Under the pieces are notes generated by a model, which worked only from the letters and a program-made list of their open reading frames with translations, was not told where the DNA came from and did no database searches. The translations under genes and the position numbers were made by a program. DNA of 64,000 bases from Pyrinomonadaceae bacterium (lineage in GTDB: Bacteria > Acidobacteriota > Blastocatellia > Pyrinomonadales > Pyrinomonadaceae), in the NCBI GenBank assembly GCA_021463165.1, contig JAJTWY010000004.1:124001-188000 (forward strand), in the 5' to 3' direction. Numbering within the stretch: the first letter of the stretch is position 1; the number at the start of each line of letters is the position of its first letter. This document shows, one piece after another, positions 1 to 9,917 of the stretch.

Positions 1-571
1 TCGCGGCATGCATAACATCGAGAACGTCCTGGCGGCGTTCGCGGCCGCCCTGGCCTGCGGCGTCTCGCCGGAATCCATGCGCGAGACCGCGCGAGTATTC
101 AAGGGCGTCGAACACCGGATCGAATTTGCCGGCGAGGCCAATGGCGTTCGTTTCTATAACGATTCAAAGGCAACCTCGGTCGACGCCGCCTCAAAAGCGA
201 TCGAGGCTCTCGCTGACGGTCAGGGGAAGACGGTTCTTATTCTTGGCGGACGCGGCAAGAACGCTCCTTATGCTCCGCTCGTTCCACTGATCGAAAACTC
301 GGTCCGGGCGATGGTCCTGATCGGCGAGGATGCGGACAATATCGAGGCACAGTTGAGCGGGACGGCTCCGATCTTCCGGGCCGGGTCGCTTGTCGAGGCA
401 GTCGAGACCGGGTTCGAGGCCGCTGAAAAGGGCGATTGCGTGTTGCTTGCCCCCGCGTGCGCCAGTTTCGATATGTTCAAGAGCTACGAAGAGCGAGGAG
501 ACGTGTTCAAATCAGCGGTCAGTTCGTTGATGAACGCAAGGGCCGCCGGATCGGCGTTATCCGATGCTTAG
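1..571 (+). CDS. murD: UDP-N-acetylmuramoylalanine--D-glutamate ligase MurD, C-terminal part
   Basis: This is the 3' part of a Mur ligase; the reading frame is open to the left edge, so the start lies outside the window. MurD adds D-glutamate to UDP-MurNAc-L-Ala in the cytoplasm, an early step of peptidoglycan precursor synthesis. Visible family motifs are HNIENVLAAFAAA at the start, the HRIE segment, the FYNDSKATS substrate-binding motif and the C-terminal LLAPACASFDMF followed by YEERGDVF. About 190 residues remain of a protein that is usually near 450. It is followed after 8 bases by ftsW, the normal order in dcw clusters, which supports MurD over other Mur ligases. Confidence 0.95.
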   Translation, partial: RGMHNIENVLAAFAAALACGVSPESMRETARVFKGVEHRIEFAGEANGVRFYNDSKATSVDAASKAIEALADGQGKTVLILGGRGKNAPYAPLVPLIENSVRAMVLIGEDADNIEAQLSGTAPIFRAGSLVEAVETGFEAAEKGDCVLLAPACASFDMFKSYEERGDVFKSAVSSLMNARAAGSALSDA

Positions 572-579
572 TTTCTAAG

Positions 580-1737
580 ATGAAGGAAAATCGAACAGAT
601 TGGTTCATGTTTGGCCTAACGGCCATGCTCGCGCTTTTCGGGGCGATGATGGTCTATAGTGCGTCCGCCATGTTCGCCCTGAAGGAAACCGAGAGCACCA
701 GCCAGTTCACATATTTTTATAAGCAGATAGGTTTCACGGCTGGTGGTCTTGCAGCGATGTTCCTGGTCAGCAGATTCGACTACCATATCCTTCAAAATCG
801 CTGGGTGGTCTATTCGTTGTGCTTCGTCACCGCAGCACTGCTTCTTGCGGTTTTCTTTTTTCCCGCGATCAACGGCGCCCAGCGTTGGATAAGGATATCG
901 GGCTTTTCTTTTCAACCCTCCGAGATCGCGAAACTCACACTGCCGATATTTCTCGCATTCAAACTTACCGAGAAAGAAGATGATATCGGTGATCTGAAGG
1001 GAACAGTTCTCCCCTGTTTGATAGCTCTCGGCGTTCTTGGAGGATTGGTATTTCTTGAGAAGGACCTCGGCACGACAATAGTGCTTTGTGCGGTGTTCTC
1101 GGTTGTCTATTTTTCGGCCGGAGCTCGGATCCTGCACATCGCATCCGTTGCAGGTGTGTTGGTCCTTATCGGCGCGGCGGCAATTTTCTTCGCCCCGTGG
1201 CGGGTGGCCAGAATGATGGCGTTTCTCGATCCGTTTCAGTACGCCGACGACGAGGGCTACCAGGTTGTGCAATCGCTTTATGCGATCGGATCGGGCGGCA
1301 TTTTTGGCGAAGGATTCGCGCAAGGCCATCAGAAGCTGTTTTATCTGCCGTATCCTTACTCGGATTTCATCTTTTCCGTCGTTGGCGAGGAGCTTGGGCT
1401 GGTCGGCACGCTTGCGGTCGTTGTTGCCTTCGGCCTACTTTTATGGCGCGGATCTCGTGCTGCCCTAATGGCGCCGGACAGGTTCGGCAAATTGCTCGGG
1501 ATAGGCATCATCACCGGGATAATCGTCCAGGCCCTGTTCAATATCAGCGTCGTGACGTCGATACTTCCTGCAAAGGGCATCCCGCTTCCATTTATCTCCT
1601 ATGGCGGCTCTTCTGTGGTTGTTTCGATGATCGGTGTCGGCATCCTGCTAAGTATTTCGAGGTCTGCCCAGGTGCCAGAATATCGTGAACCATCTCCCCG
1701 AAGGCGTGTTCCAAGACGACGGGAGAGGATGGCGTAG
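580..1737 (+). CDS. ftsW: FtsW, septal SEDS peptidoglycan glycosyltransferase
   Basis: A polytopic membrane protein of 385 residues, the usual length for FtsW. It polymerises lipid II at the division septum together with a class B PBP. The start ATG at 580 gives a short cytoplasmic N-terminus followed at once by the first membrane segment; an upstream in-frame ATG at 436 would lie inside murD and is rejected. Diagnostic SEDS motifs are GAQRWIRI with QPSEIAK (residues about 99-118), EKDLGTT with the conserved catalytic Asp at about 162, DFIFSVVGEELGLVG, and GIPLPFISYGGSS near the C-terminus. The C-terminal tail is arginine-rich. Its stop codon overlaps the murG start by one base (TAGTG), which suggests translational coupling. 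Confidence 0.96.
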   Translation: MKENRTDWFMFGLTAMLALFGAMMVYSASAMFALKETESTSQFTYFYKQIGFTAGGLAAMFLVSRFDYHILQNRWVVYSLCFVTAALLLAVFFFPAINGAQRWIRISGFSFQPSEIAKLTLPIFLAFKLTEKEDDIGDLKGTVLPCLIALGVLGGLVFLEKDLGTTIVLCAVFSVVYFSAGARILHIASVAGVLVLIGAAAIFFAPWRVARMMAFLDPFQYADDEGYQVVQSLYAIGSGGIFGEGFAQGHQKLFYLPYPYSDFIFSVVGEELGLVGTLAVVVAFGLLLWRGSRAALMAPDRFGKLLGIGIITGIIVQALFNISVVTSILPAKGIPLPFISYGGSSVVVSMIGVGILLSISRSAQVPEYREPSPRRRVPRRRERMA

Positions 1738-2813
1738 TGAAAGTACTGATCGCGGCCGGCGGGACCGGCGGACATATTTATCCGGGAATAGCCGTCGCAA
1801 ACGAGATCATGCGGCGCGATACCGGTTCCGAGGTTCTCTTTGTCGGGACCGCTCGGGGCCTTGAGAAGAAGATCGTGCCGGAGAATGGTTTTCAGCTTTC
1901 GTTGATTGACAGCGCAGGATTGAAGAATGTTGGACTGGTTGGGAAGATCAAAGGACTTTCGGTCCTGCCGAAAAGCCTGCTTGAAGCTCGAAAGATAATC
2001 CGGCAGTTTCGGCCCCATGTCGTTGTAGGGGCCGGAGGCTATGTATCGGGGCCGGTGCTTCTGATGGCGGCTATTATGGGTGTGCCAACGCTGGTGATGG
2101 ATTCAAATGCATTGCCCGGTTTCACGAATCGACAACTGGCGAGGTTCGTCGATAGGGCGGCTCTCACCTTCGATGACGCGCTGCGTTTTTTTGGCAAGAA
2201 GGGCGTCGTGACGGGAAATCCGGTTAGGAGTGAATTCTTCGACGTTCCGCCAAAGGCGTCCGGCGAGGCTTTCCACGTTCTGGTATTCGGAGGCTCGCAG
2301 GGCGCACACGCGATAAATCGTGCGATGATCGAGGCTCTGCCGGCCTTGAACGACCTGACGGGCCGGATCACTATCACCCATCAGACCGGCGAGAGTGATT
2401 TTGAGGAAGTGCGGAGCAGTTATGCGGCTTCTACGATCGAGAATGCGGATATTCGCCCTTTTATTTCCGATATATTTCACGAGTTCGCAAGGGCCGATGT
2501 CATTGTTTGCCGGGCAGGTGCCACGACCTGCGCCGAGGTTTGCGCGGCGGGGCGGGCGGCGATAATGATCCCGCTACCGACGGCGGCCGATGACCATCAG
2601 CGAAAGAACGCCGAGGCTCTCGAGCGCGCGGGTGCTGCAAAGATGGTCCTGCAGGCCGAACTTTCCGGCGAAAGGCTTGCCGGCGAACTCCGCACGATGG
2701 TGGATTCACGCGACGTTGTTAGCGAAATGGCGGCAGCGGCCAGAAAACTTGCACGGCCGGATGCAGCAGCCGTCACCGTGGATATCATTGAGGAGCTCAA
2801 GAGCAGCGTCTAG
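1737..2813 (+). CDS. murG: MurG, UDP-GlcNAc:lipid I GlcNAc transferase
   Basis: A 358-residue GT28-family enzyme that transfers GlcNAc to lipid I to make lipid II on the inner face of the cytoplasmic membrane. The N-terminal glycine-rich loop GGTGGH is at residues 8-13, and [31 protein letters not shown] and [11 protein letters not shown] are all recognisable. The start is GTG at 1737, overlapping the ftsW stop; this start places the GGTGGH loop at its normal distance from the N-terminus. The position between ftsW and murC is standard for dcw clusters. Confidence 0.97.
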   Translation: MKVLIAAGGTGGHIYPGIAVANEIMRRDTGSEVLFVGTARGLEKKIVPENGFQLSLIDSAGLKNVGLVGKIKGLSVLPKSLLEARKIIRQFRPHVVVGAGGYVSGPVLLMAAIMGVPTLVMDSNALPGFTNRQLARFVDRAALTFDDALRFFGKKGVVTGNPVRSEFFDVPPKASGEAFHVLVFGGSQGAHAINRAMIEALPALNDLTGRITITHQTGESDFEEVRSSYAASTIENADIRPFISDIFHEFARADVIVCRAGATTCAEVCAAGRAAIMIPLPTAADDHQRKNAEALERAGAAKMVLQAELSGERLAGELRTMVDSRDVVSEMAAAARKLARPDAAAVTVDIIEELKSSV

Positions 2814-2817
2814 TTTT

Positions 2818-4197
2818 ATGTTCAGACACGTCAAACGTATCCATTTTATCGGCATCGGCGGCATCGGAATGAGCGGCATTGCCGAGGTGCTCTGCAATCT
2901 TGGCTTTTCGGTGACCGGTTCTGATGTCAAACGGTCGAAAAATACTGATCGGCTCGAGACACTGTTCCAGGTTCGTATCGCGGAGGGACATAGGGCGGAA
3001 AATATCGGTTCCGCTCAGGTGGTCGTCTATTCGTCCGCGGTCAAAGAGGACAATCCAGAGGTGGTCGAGGCTAAGGAACGCGGCATTCCCGTTATTCCCC
3101 GGGCCGAGATGCTTGCGGAGCTGATGACGCTCAAACCCTATGCCGTTGCGGTTTCGGGTACACATGGCAAGACATCGACGACCTCGATGATCGCGACCAT
3201 CCTTGGCCATGCAGGGGTCGATCCGACGACGATCGTTGGCGGAGTGGTCGAGACGATCGGTTCAAATGCACGGGTCGGACAATCCGATTGGTTCGTTACA
3301 GAAGCGGATGAAAGCGACCGCTCGTTCCTGATGCTGTATCCGACCATTGCCGTTGTGACAAACATCGACAAAGAGCATATGGAGTCCTATCGAGACATGC
3401 AGGATGTCATCCAATGCTTCACGGATTTCGTGAACAAGGTTCCGTTCTATGGTTCCGCCGTCATTTGTCTCGATGATCCGAATGTCCAGCTGATCGTTCC
3501 GAACATTCGGCGGCGGCGGGTGACCTATGGACTCTCCGCCCAAGCGGACATTTCCGCAAGCGATATTCGTTTTAACGAGACCTTCGGGTCCGTATTTACC
3601 GTATCAAAAGGCGACCGAAAATTGGGTGAGATAAGTCTTCCAGTCCCGGGTAAGCATAATGTTTACAATGCGCTAGCAGCGACCGCCGTAGCAATGGAGT
3701 TGGATATTCCGTTCGAGACCATCTCCGAGGCATTTAAGAATTTCAAGAACGCGAACCGCCGTTTCCAGTTCAAGGGCGAGGCGGCCGGCATAATGGTGGT
3801 CGATGACTACGGACATCACCCGACAGAGGTGGTGGCTACGCTGTCGGCTGCCAAAAACAGCTCGGGCGGTAAACGGACGGTCGTTGTTTTCCAGCCGCAC
3901 CGCTACACGAGGACTCGTGACTTGATGGATGAGTTCGTGCGGGCCTTCAATAACGCGGATGTTTTGTATGTGTTGGACATATATGCGGCCAGCGAGCAGC
4001 CGATCGACGGGATAACCGCGGAGGTCCTGACTGAAAACATAAAGCGATTCGGCCACAAGAATGCCAACTATATCGGTGCGATCGAGACAGCTGCGGACAA
4101 GGTGGTGGGAACGCTTCAACCGGGCGATCTGGTGATAACCCTTGGGGCAGGGAGTATCACGGGCCTATCGGACGAGATATTGGCAAAGCTGGGATAA
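2818..4197 (+). CDS. murC: MurC, UDP-N-acetylmuramate--L-alanine ligase
   Basis: A 459-residue cytoplasmic Mur ligase that adds L-alanine to UDP-MurNAc. The start ATG at 2818, four bases after murG, places the family's N-terminal Rossmann motif [11 protein letters not shown] at residues 12-22; an in-frame ATG at 2590 inside murG is not needed. The ATP-binding P-loop GTHGKT is at about 114-119, and [11 protein letters not shown] and [10 protein letters not shown] are the later family motifs. In many dcw clusters murB and ddl follow murC; here ftsQ follows directly, so those two genes must be elsewhere if present. Confidence 0.97.
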   Translation: MFRHVKRIHFIGIGGIGMSGIAEVLCNLGFSVTGSDVKRSKNTDRLETLFQVRIAEGHRAENIGSAQVVVYSSAVKEDNPEVVEAKERGIPVIPRAEMLAELMTLKPYAVAVSGTHGKTSTTSMIATILGHAGVDPTTIVGGVVETIGSNARVGQSDWFVTEADESDRSFLMLYPTIAVVTNIDKEHMESYRDMQDVIQCFTDFVNKVPFYGSAVICLDDPNVQLIVPNIRRRRVTYGLSAQADISASDIRFNETFGSVFTVSKGDRKLGEISLPVPGKHNVYNALAATAVAMELDIPFETISEAFKNFKNANRRFQFKGEAAGIMVVDDYGHHPTEVVATLSAAKNSSGGKRTVVVFQPHRYTRTRDLMDEFVRAFNNADVLYVLDIYAASEQPIDGITAEVLTENIKRFGHKNANYIGAIETAADKVVGTLQPGDLVITLGAGSITGLSDEILAKLG

Positions 4198-4207
4198 GGC
4201 TTTTCGG

Positions 4208-5035
4208 ATGGCGAAGAAGAAAAAAAACACGACCCAAAGCCGTTCGGGCTCAGTGAAGGTAAGCCGTCGGCGTTCGACGCGATCGGCCTCTCCGATCGCT
4301 GTCGGGCGGCTGATAGTTCCTGCGATCGTGCTGCTGCTTCTAATTGCCGGGATAGTTTACATGGCTGTGTCGGGATATGAGTCAGCGACTTCTTCAAGTT
4401 TCTTTAGGCTGACGTTCGTTGATGTTCGGGGAACGGAGCGAACTTCGAAGGATGAGATAACGAAGGTTGTAACGATGTCGGCCGAAAGATCGGGGGTATG
4501 GAACGCCGACCTCGCCGAGATCAAGGTCAAACTCGAAAAATTTCCGTTCGTTAAAACGGCTTCCGTAACGCGGGCACTTCCGGCCGGGATTCGGGTCAAT
4601 ATCATTGAACGTGTACCTGCGGCGGTTGTGAAACTGGCCTCCGGCTACGCCCTCGTGGATAACGAAGGGGTCATTCTCGTGCCGGCAAAGGGAAACGAGA
4701 AGGAGTTTCCGTTTGTACTTCAGGGTTGGGATGAGTCGAAGACCGAAAAGGCCGGTCCGGACAATCTGGCCCGATTGAAGATCTATAAGAAGATGGTCGA
4801 CGAATCAGTGCAGTTCGACGTCGCGGCGAGGATCAAGGAATTCAACCTGGCTAATATTCGTCAACCGGTCGCCGTTGTTGAGGATTCAGGCCGGTCGATC
4901 AGCGTTTCCCTGGCCCGCGACGATCTCGGAAGGAGTCTGAAGACCGCGATCGAAGCCTTGACCGGGAAAGGTGCAAAGATCAGGTCGATCAATTCAGTTG
5001 GCGTGCAGCCGATAATTCAGTATCTCGACCTATAG
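4208..5035 (+). CDS. ftsQ: FtsQ/DivIB-type cell division protein with POTRA domain
   Basis: A 275-residue bitopic membrane protein. The N-terminus is short and very basic (MAKKKKN, then RRRSTRS), followed by one membrane helix (about residues 33-54) and a periplasmic part with a POTRA-like segment (RLTFVDVRGTERTSKDEI onward) and an FtsQ-type beta domain. It bridges early and late divisome proteins. Sequence similarity in FtsQ is weak, so the call rests on topology plus position between murC and ftsA. The start at 4208 was chosen because the upstream in-frame ATG (4142) lies inside murC. Confidence 0.88.
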   Translation: MAKKKKNTTQSRSGSVKVSRRRSTRSASPIAVGRLIVPAIVLLLLIAGIVYMAVSGYESATSSSFFRLTFVDVRGTERTSKDEITKVVTMSAERSGVWNADLAEIKVKLEKFPFVKTASVTRALPAGIRVNIIERVPAAVVKLASGYALVDNEGVILVPAKGNEKEFPFVLQGWDESKTEKAGPDNLARLKIYKKMVDESVQFDVAARIKEFNLANIRQPVAVVEDSGRSISVSLARDDLGRSLKTAIEALTGKGAKIRSINSVGVQPIIQYLDL

Positions 5036-5040
5036 ACATT

Positions 5041-6279
5041 ATGAGCTCGGATGAGAAAGCCATCGGCTTGGACATCGGCACCTTCCGTGTGAGGTGCGTC
5101 GTCGGCGAACCCGCGCACGACGGGCGGATGAATATCGTTGGGATCGGCGAGAACGAATCGAAGGGGCTTCGCCGAGGCGTGGTCATCTCGACCGAGGCTG
5201 TCGCCGAATCGATACGGAAAGCCGTTGCCGAAGCGGAACGGGTCAGCGGCGTCGAGATCGAGTCCGCGACCGTCAATCTTTCCGGTGAACATCTGCGGGG
5301 CGAGAACAAGAATGGCGTGGTCGCGGTCGCCGGGCCCGATAAAGAGATCACGGAGGAGGACATTGAACGCGCGATCGATTCCGCGAGCGCAATGCCTCTT
5401 ACGCCGGGTTGGGAGATCGTCAGCCGCCTGCCCCGCGAATTCATTGTCGATGGGCAGGACGGCATCACTGAGCCGGTCGGAATGAACGGGTCGCGGCTCG
5501 AGGCTCTGGTTCATGTGGTAACCAGCCCCAGCGCGGCCAGGCAGAATCTGCTCAAGGCTGTGACCAAAGCCGGGATCGATGTCGAGGGGCTCGTATTGGA
5601 GCCGCTTGCCGCGGCTGAAGGTGTACTGACGGATGATGACAAGGAGTATGGGTGTGCCGTCGTGAACATGGGGGCCGAGATCACGAGTTTGATGATATTC
5701 GGCCGGGGAGCGGTACAGCACACGGCCGTCTTTCCATTCGGCAGCATGCTGTTCACTAAGGACATCGCGACGGGGCTCCGCGTATCGATACCGGAGGCAA
5801 ATAAGATAAAGCATGCTTTCGGGTGTGTCGCAACTTTTTTGCTCGACGATGAAGAGCGACAGGAACTCGTCGAGATCGTGCCGTTCGGACGCACCGAGAC
5901 GCGGGGGCTTTCGAAGGAGATCCTCTGCGACATTATGCAGCCGCGTGCGGTCGAGCTTTTGCAGCATATTGCCCGGGAAGTGGCGATGGCCAAGGCACAG
6001 ATATCCGGAGGCGTGTTTCTAACCGGTGGTGGATCGATGGTCCGCGGGCTGGCCGAGGTTGCCGAGCAGGTATTTGATGCCCCGACGCGGGTTGGCCTTC
6101 TCGAACCGTCCTATTTTGGCGGGCTGGCGGATGAAATTCGAGGCCCGCAATGGGCAGTTGCGTGCGGCCTTGCTTTGCGGTCGATGAGTGCCCTAAATCG
6201 GGCCGATGCGAGAGGTTCGCGCTCATCAGCGAAGAAGTTTGCAGATTGGTTTGGAAGTTTTCGAGACAAATTTAGATAA
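5041..6279 (+). CDS. ftsA: FtsA, actin-like cell division protein
   Basis: A 412-residue actin/Hsp70-fold ATPase that tethers FtsZ to the membrane. The N-terminal phosphate-binding motif GLDIGTFRVRCVVGE, the SHS2-type region (VNLSGEHLRGENKNG), the second phosphate loop region (VVNMGAEITSLMIF) and the adenosine motif FLTGGGSMVRG are visible. The C-terminus ends in a basic amphipathic stretch (FADWFGSFRDKFR), the expected membrane-targeting helix. It begins 5 bases after ftsQ, so the two are very probably co-translated. Confidence 0.96.
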   Translation: MSSDEKAIGLDIGTFRVRCVVGEPAHDGRMNIVGIGENESKGLRRGVVISTEAVAESIRKAVAEAERVSGVEIESATVNLSGEHLRGENKNGVVAVAGPDKEITEEDIERAIDSASAMPLTPGWEIVSRLPREFIVDGQDGITEPVGMNGSRLEALVHVVTSPSAARQNLLKAVTKAGIDVEGLVLEPLAAAEGVLTDDDKEYGCAVVNMGAEITSLMIFGRGAVQHTAVFPFGSMLFTKDIATGLRVSIPEANKIKHAFGCVATFLLDDEERQELVEIVPFGRTETRGLSKEILCDIMQPRAVELLQHIAREVAMAKAQISGGVFLTGGGSMVRGLAEVAEQVFDAPTRVGLLEPSYFGGLADEIRGPQWAVACGLALRSMSALNRADARGSRSSAKKFADWFGSFRDKFR

Positions 6280-6294
6280 AACTGCATTTGGCGG

Positions 6295-6324
6295 TTGGAG
6301 TTTTGACGCTAATCGTTGTATTCT
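6295..6324 (+). promoter_or_regulatory. possible sigma-70 promoter for ftsZ
   Basis: The 141-base ftsA-ftsZ gap holds TTGGAG (6295-6300), an 18-base spacer and TATTCT (6319-6324). Both hexamers match the consensus only in part. A separate ftsZ promoter in this gap is common in dcw clusters, but this assignment is tentative. Confidence 0.3.
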
Positions 6325-6420
6325 GTTTGCCCGGTAGCACAATATCTTGTTATTTCGATTCGTCCGCTGACCACGCTTAATTCTAGGCTATTTGCTCCTA
6401 TGTGACGGGGCTGGATTGTA

Positions 6421-7548
6421 ATGGATCAAACTCAAATGACGAACAACCCGATAAAGATGTTCATTGATGAACCGCCGATCACCGGAGCGCGGATCAAGGT
6501 AATAGGTGTCGGCGGCGGTGGCGGCAATGCCGTCAACCGGATGATCGAAGCCGGTATAAAAGGCGTCGAATTTATCGTCGCAAATACCGATCTTCAGGCT
6601 CTCAACGCCTCAAAGGCTCCCGTCAAGATCCAACTCGGGAGCCGTTCGACAAGGGGGCTCGGTGCGGGATCGAATCCCGATATTGGCCGCGAAGCCGCGC
6701 TGGAAGATACCGAGAAGCTTCTCGATATTCTTGAGGGATCGGACATGGTCTTTGTGACCGCGGGCCTCGGCGGCGGGACCGGAACCGGCGCCGCTCCGGT
6801 GGTTGCGTCGCTCGCGATCGAACTTGGGGCGTTGACCGTCGCGGTGGTGACAAAGCCGTTCAACGTCGAAGGTAAGAAGCGAATGGCGCAGGCCGACAAG
6901 GGGCTCGCCGAATTGCGCGGTTGTGTCGACACGCTCATCACGATACCCAATTCTCACCTCCGAAACGTAGAGGAACGCATCACGATCATGAATGCCTTCA
7001 AGCGTGCCGATGACGTTCTCCTCCAGGCCGTTCAGGGGATCACCGAGTTGATCATCACACCGGGGATCATAAATCTGGATTTCGCCGATGTGACGACGGT
7101 CATGCGTGGTAAGGGCGTGGCACTGATGGGCATCGGCCAGGGAAAGGGCGAGCACGCCGCGTCGGTTGCGATGCGCGAGGCGCTGGACTCGCAACTGCTC
7201 GAAGAAAACTCGATAAAAGGGGCAAAGGCGGCGCTGATCAACTTCACCGGCGGCCCCGATATGGTTCTGGAAGAGGTGGAGAATGCGATCGGCATCATCG
7301 AGGGCGAGGCCGACGATACGGCGGACATTATTTGGGGAACTGTGATCAAGGAGGATATGACCGATGAAATAATGATCACGGTTATCGCGACGGGCTTCGA
7401 CACCCATGCCGCACTCCAGATACCGCCGGCCCGTGTGAGGGAAGCACCTGCGGTCGCTCGGGCTCCGTCGGAGATACTGCTCCCGCCGGACCTTATTCCC
7501 TCGGAAAATCTGGACGTACCGACCTTTATGCGCCGACAGGCGGATTAA
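6421..7548 (+). CDS. ftsZ: FtsZ, tubulin-like division GTPase
   Basis: A 375-residue GTPase that polymerises into the Z ring. The N-terminal glycine-rich motif [12 protein letters not shown], the tubulin signature [13 protein letters not shown] (about residues 115-127) and the synergy-region NLDFADV are all present. The extreme C-terminus carries the conserved peptide DVPTFMRRQ that binds FtsA. The linker between the core and this peptide is short. The gene is the last of the dcw cluster and is followed by a strong hairpin. Confidence 0.98.
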   Translation: MDQTQMTNNPIKMFIDEPPITGARIKVIGVGGGGGNAVNRMIEAGIKGVEFIVANTDLQALNASKAPVKIQLGSRSTRGLGAGSNPDIGREAALEDTEKLLDILEGSDMVFVTAGLGGGTGTGAAPVVASLAIELGALTVAVVTKPFNVEGKKRMAQADKGLAELRGCVDTLITIPNSHLRNVEERITIMNAFKRADDVLLQAVQGITELIITPGIINLDFADVTTVMRGKGVALMGIGQGKGEHAASVAMREALDSQLLEENSIKGAKAALINFTGGPDMVLEEVENAIGIIEGEADDTADIIWGTVIKEDMTDEIMITVIATGFDTHAALQIPPARVREAPAVARAPSEILLPPDLIPSENLDVPTFMRRQAD

Positions 7549-7564
7549 AGATGGATCGCCCGCG

Positions 7565-7630
7565 GGGCGGGGTTATTTGGAAGCGGAACGAAGAAGAACC
7601 CCGCCCGTTTACGCGGGCGATTCTATTTTT
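7565..7630 (+). terminator. terminator after ftsZ with two overlapping hairpins
   Basis: GCCCG (7603-7607) and CGGGC (7614-7618) form a small hairpin followed by a T-rich run (TTCTATTTTT, 7621-7630), an intrinsic terminator shape. An upstream arm GGGCGGGGTT (7565-7574) can pair over 10 bp with AACCCCGCCC (7597-7606), which includes most of the left arm of the terminator hairpin. The two structures exclude each other. Confidence 0.7.
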
Positions 7631-7643
7631 ATATCCTTTAGTC

Positions 7644-8651
7644 ATGTCGTCGGCACCCCGCAGGCCAGTAATTGGGATAACGATAGGCGATGCCGCAGGG
7701 ATCGGGCCAGAGATCGTGCTCAGATCATTGGATGACGCGACCTTGCGAAGGTCCGCCCGCTGCGTCGTGATCGGCGACGCAGAGTTTCTTTCCAAGACCG
7801 CCAAGCAACTCAGCTTTAACTTCGATCTTGTCGAGATCGGGGTCAACGATCCGCCTTCTGTCGAGGTCCTAGACCTCGCAAATCTGCCTTCTCAATTTAA
7901 TATCGGCGTAGATGCCGCCGTGACCGGACGAGCCTCGGCCGAGAATATCATCGCTGCCGTCGATCTTTGGCGAGAAGGTAAGATAGACGCGGTCTGCACG
8001 GCCCCGATCAGCAAGAAAGCGATCTCGCTCGGAGGCTATGATTTTCCGGGCCATACGGAGTTTCTGGCTTCGCTCACGAGCACAGAAGAGTTCCGAATGA
8101 GCTTTTTCGCCGGAGGTTTGCGGACCGTGTTACTTTCGACCCACCTGCCGATCCTCGCAGCGATCGATCTCGTCAGGACGGAGAACATTGTCAAATTGAT
8201 CCGGTTTACGGACCGCGAGCTCTCGAAGCTGCTTGCACGAAAGGTTAGGATAGCCGTCGCGGGCTTGAACCCCCACGCGTCAGAGGCAGGGATGTTTGGC
8301 GATCAGGAGGCCCGGGAGTTAGTACCCGCCATCGAGGCCTGTCGATCGGAAGGGATCGATGTGACGGGCCCATATTCCCCGGATACGATATTTCTCCGCG
8401 GCTTCAACGGTGAATTCGATGGCGTCGTCGCCCTCTATCATGATCAGGCGACGATCGCGGTCAAATCGCTTTCGTTCGGGAGCGGTGTCAACGTGACGCT
8501 CGGCCTGCCGCTGATCCGGACGTCTGTCGATCACGGCACAGCCTTCGACATTGCAGGGAAAGGCGTCGCTGACGCATCGAGTATGACGGCGGCGATCAAA
8601 CTTGCTGCGGAACTCGTCGCCAGTTCGCAAAGGAACGCGGAATTCTGCTAA
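7644..8651 (+). CDS. pdxA: 4-hydroxythreonine-4-phosphate dehydrogenase PdxA
   Basis: A 335-residue metal-dependent, NAD-linked oxidoreductase of vitamin B6 (pyridoxal phosphate) synthesis. The start ATG at 7644 lies just past the ftsZ terminator; an in-frame ATG at 7551 would make the hairpin coding and is rejected. Motifs are GDAAGIGPE (residues 15-23), FPGHTEFLA with a metal-ligand His near 137, STHLPI with a second His near 167, LNPHASEAG, YHDQATIAVK, and SVDHGTAFDIAGKG near the C-terminus. It follows the dcw cluster but has no obvious functional link to it. Confidence 0.95.
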   Translation: MSSAPRRPVIGITIGDAAGIGPEIVLRSLDDATLRRSARCVVIGDAEFLSKTAKQLSFNFDLVEIGVNDPPSVEVLDLANLPSQFNIGVDAAVTGRASAENIIAAVDLWREGKIDAVCTAPISKKAISLGGYDFPGHTEFLASLTSTEEFRMSFFAGGLRTVLLSTHLPILAAIDLVRTENIVKLIRFTDRELSKLLARKVRIAVAGLNPHASEAGMFGDQEARELVPAIEACRSEGIDVTGPYSPDTIFLRGFNGEFDGVVALYHDQATIAVKSLSFGSGVNVTLGLPLIRTSVDHGTAFDIAGKGVADASSMTAAIKLAAELVASSQRNAEFC

Positions 8652-8685
8652 AATCTCACGCAGACAAGCTGGAGAAAATTTCGAC

Positions 8686-9822
8686 GTGACAAGACCAAAG
8701 CTTCTGCTCGCAGACGATTCGGTGACCATCCGAAAAGTCGTAGAACTGACATTTGCCGACGAAGGTATCGATGTATCAACCACCGCTGACTCCCAGTCGG
8801 CGATGCAGAGTTTTGTCGAGATCCAACCCGATATCGTGCTCGTCGATGCCGGTTTGGCCGGTACGAACGGCTATCAGATATGCGAGATGATCAAGGCCGA
8901 CGAGGCGACCCGCCACATTCCGGTAATGCTTCTCGCCGGGTCGTTCGAGCCGTTTGATCCCGAAGAGGCGAATCGTGTTGGGGCCGATGCTTTCATGACA
9001 AAGCCATTCAACTCGATCCGCGAACTTGTGAATCGAGTGAATACCCTTCTTCGCCGCGATCCCGCCGCAGATGCCGCAATTCCGTCCGAACAGCCTCTTG
9101 GGGCCGAAGAACCCGCCGCCGAAAGCCCTCCATCTGAAACTGATGACATCGAGGATCTCTACAGGAGCAGCTTTTCGGATACGGCGGGGATCGAAGAGTT
9201 CGATACGGTCGAGCAATTTGATACCGCGGATGACCTGTCGGATGATGCCGGGATGGACGATGAGATGATCGAGGCCAGCTACCGTGCGCCGGCGTCCGAG
9301 ACAGGGTTCGAGGTTGCCGAGAATGTCAAAGAGTTTGACTGGTCGCCCGAAGCGATCGTTTCGCCGGATTCATCGACCCCCGACTCAAAAGAATTGGACC
9401 CCGCAGAGTGGGCGGAGAACAACAGTTCACTCGGCGAGGACAGAATTTCTACCGAGCCGGATCTCTCGTCATTTGAGACCGTTGAGTTCAATAGCGAACC
9501 CGCCGAAGTGCCGCCGCCATCCCCATCGGAAGAAGCGAATTCAGATGATGGTAGCGAAGAACTCCTCGCTCTTTTCGAGGAGAGCAACCAGCCGAACAAT
9601 GCGATACACGAGACCGTGCCGTATTCCGACGGCGAGCAGCCGGTAGCACTCTCGGACAAAGGGTCCGGAGAAGAGATCTCTCAGGAGATGATCGAGACCA
9701 TTGTCAGGCTTGTGGTTGACCGGCTGTCGGATTCCGTTGTCAGGGACATTGCCCGGGTCGAGGTTCCGCGCATTGCCGAAAAACTCATTCGCGAAGCTCT
9801 CGAAGAAGAGAAGAAAGGATAG
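8686..9822 (+). CDS. response regulator: N-terminal REC domain, long acidic linker, C-terminal helix
   Basis: A 378-residue protein. Residues 1-125 are a receiver domain: acidic pocket LLADDS, phospho-acceptor Asp in VLVDAGLAG, and the conserved Lys in TKPF. Residues about 130-325 are low-complexity, rich in Asp, Glu, Ser and Pro with no recognised fold. The last about 45 residues (EISQEMIETIVRLVVDRLSD onward) form a predicted amphipathic helix. There is no DNA-binding domain, so it probably works by protein contact. The start is GTG at 8686, with GGAG 11 bases upstream; the in-frame ATG at 8602 lies inside pdxA. Partner kinase unknown. Confidence 0.8.
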   Translation: MTRPKLLLADDSVTIRKVVELTFADEGIDVSTTADSQSAMQSFVEIQPDIVLVDAGLAGTNGYQICEMIKADEATRHIPVMLLAGSFEPFDPEEANRVGADAFMTKPFNSIRELVNRVNTLLRRDPAADAAIPSEQPLGAEEPAAESPPSETDDIEDLYRSSFSDTAGIEEFDTVEQFDTADDLSDDAGMDDEMIEASYRAPASETGFEVAENVKEFDWSPEAIVSPDSSTPDSKELDPAEWAENNSSLGEDRISTEPDLSSFETVEFNSEPAEVPPPSPSEEANSDDGSEELLALFEESNQPNNAIHETVPYSDGEQPVALSDKGSGEEISQEMIETIVRLVVDRLSDSVVRDIARVEVPRIAEKLIREALEEEKKG

Positions 9823-9845
9823 ATCGATCAATTTCAGAGACGACC

Positions 9846-9888
9846 GCGGTTAGTTTTCGTTTTGGGAATGAAAGCTAACCGCTTTTGT
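9846..9888 (+). terminator. intrinsic terminator after the response regulator
   Basis: GCGGTTAGTTTTC (9846-9858) pairs with GAAAGCTAACCGC (9870-9882) over 13 bp with one G-T wobble, and TTTTGTT follows directly. Confidence 0.75.
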
Positions 9889-9917
9889 TCTAAAATATAC
9901 GTTTTTGTGACCGTCAT

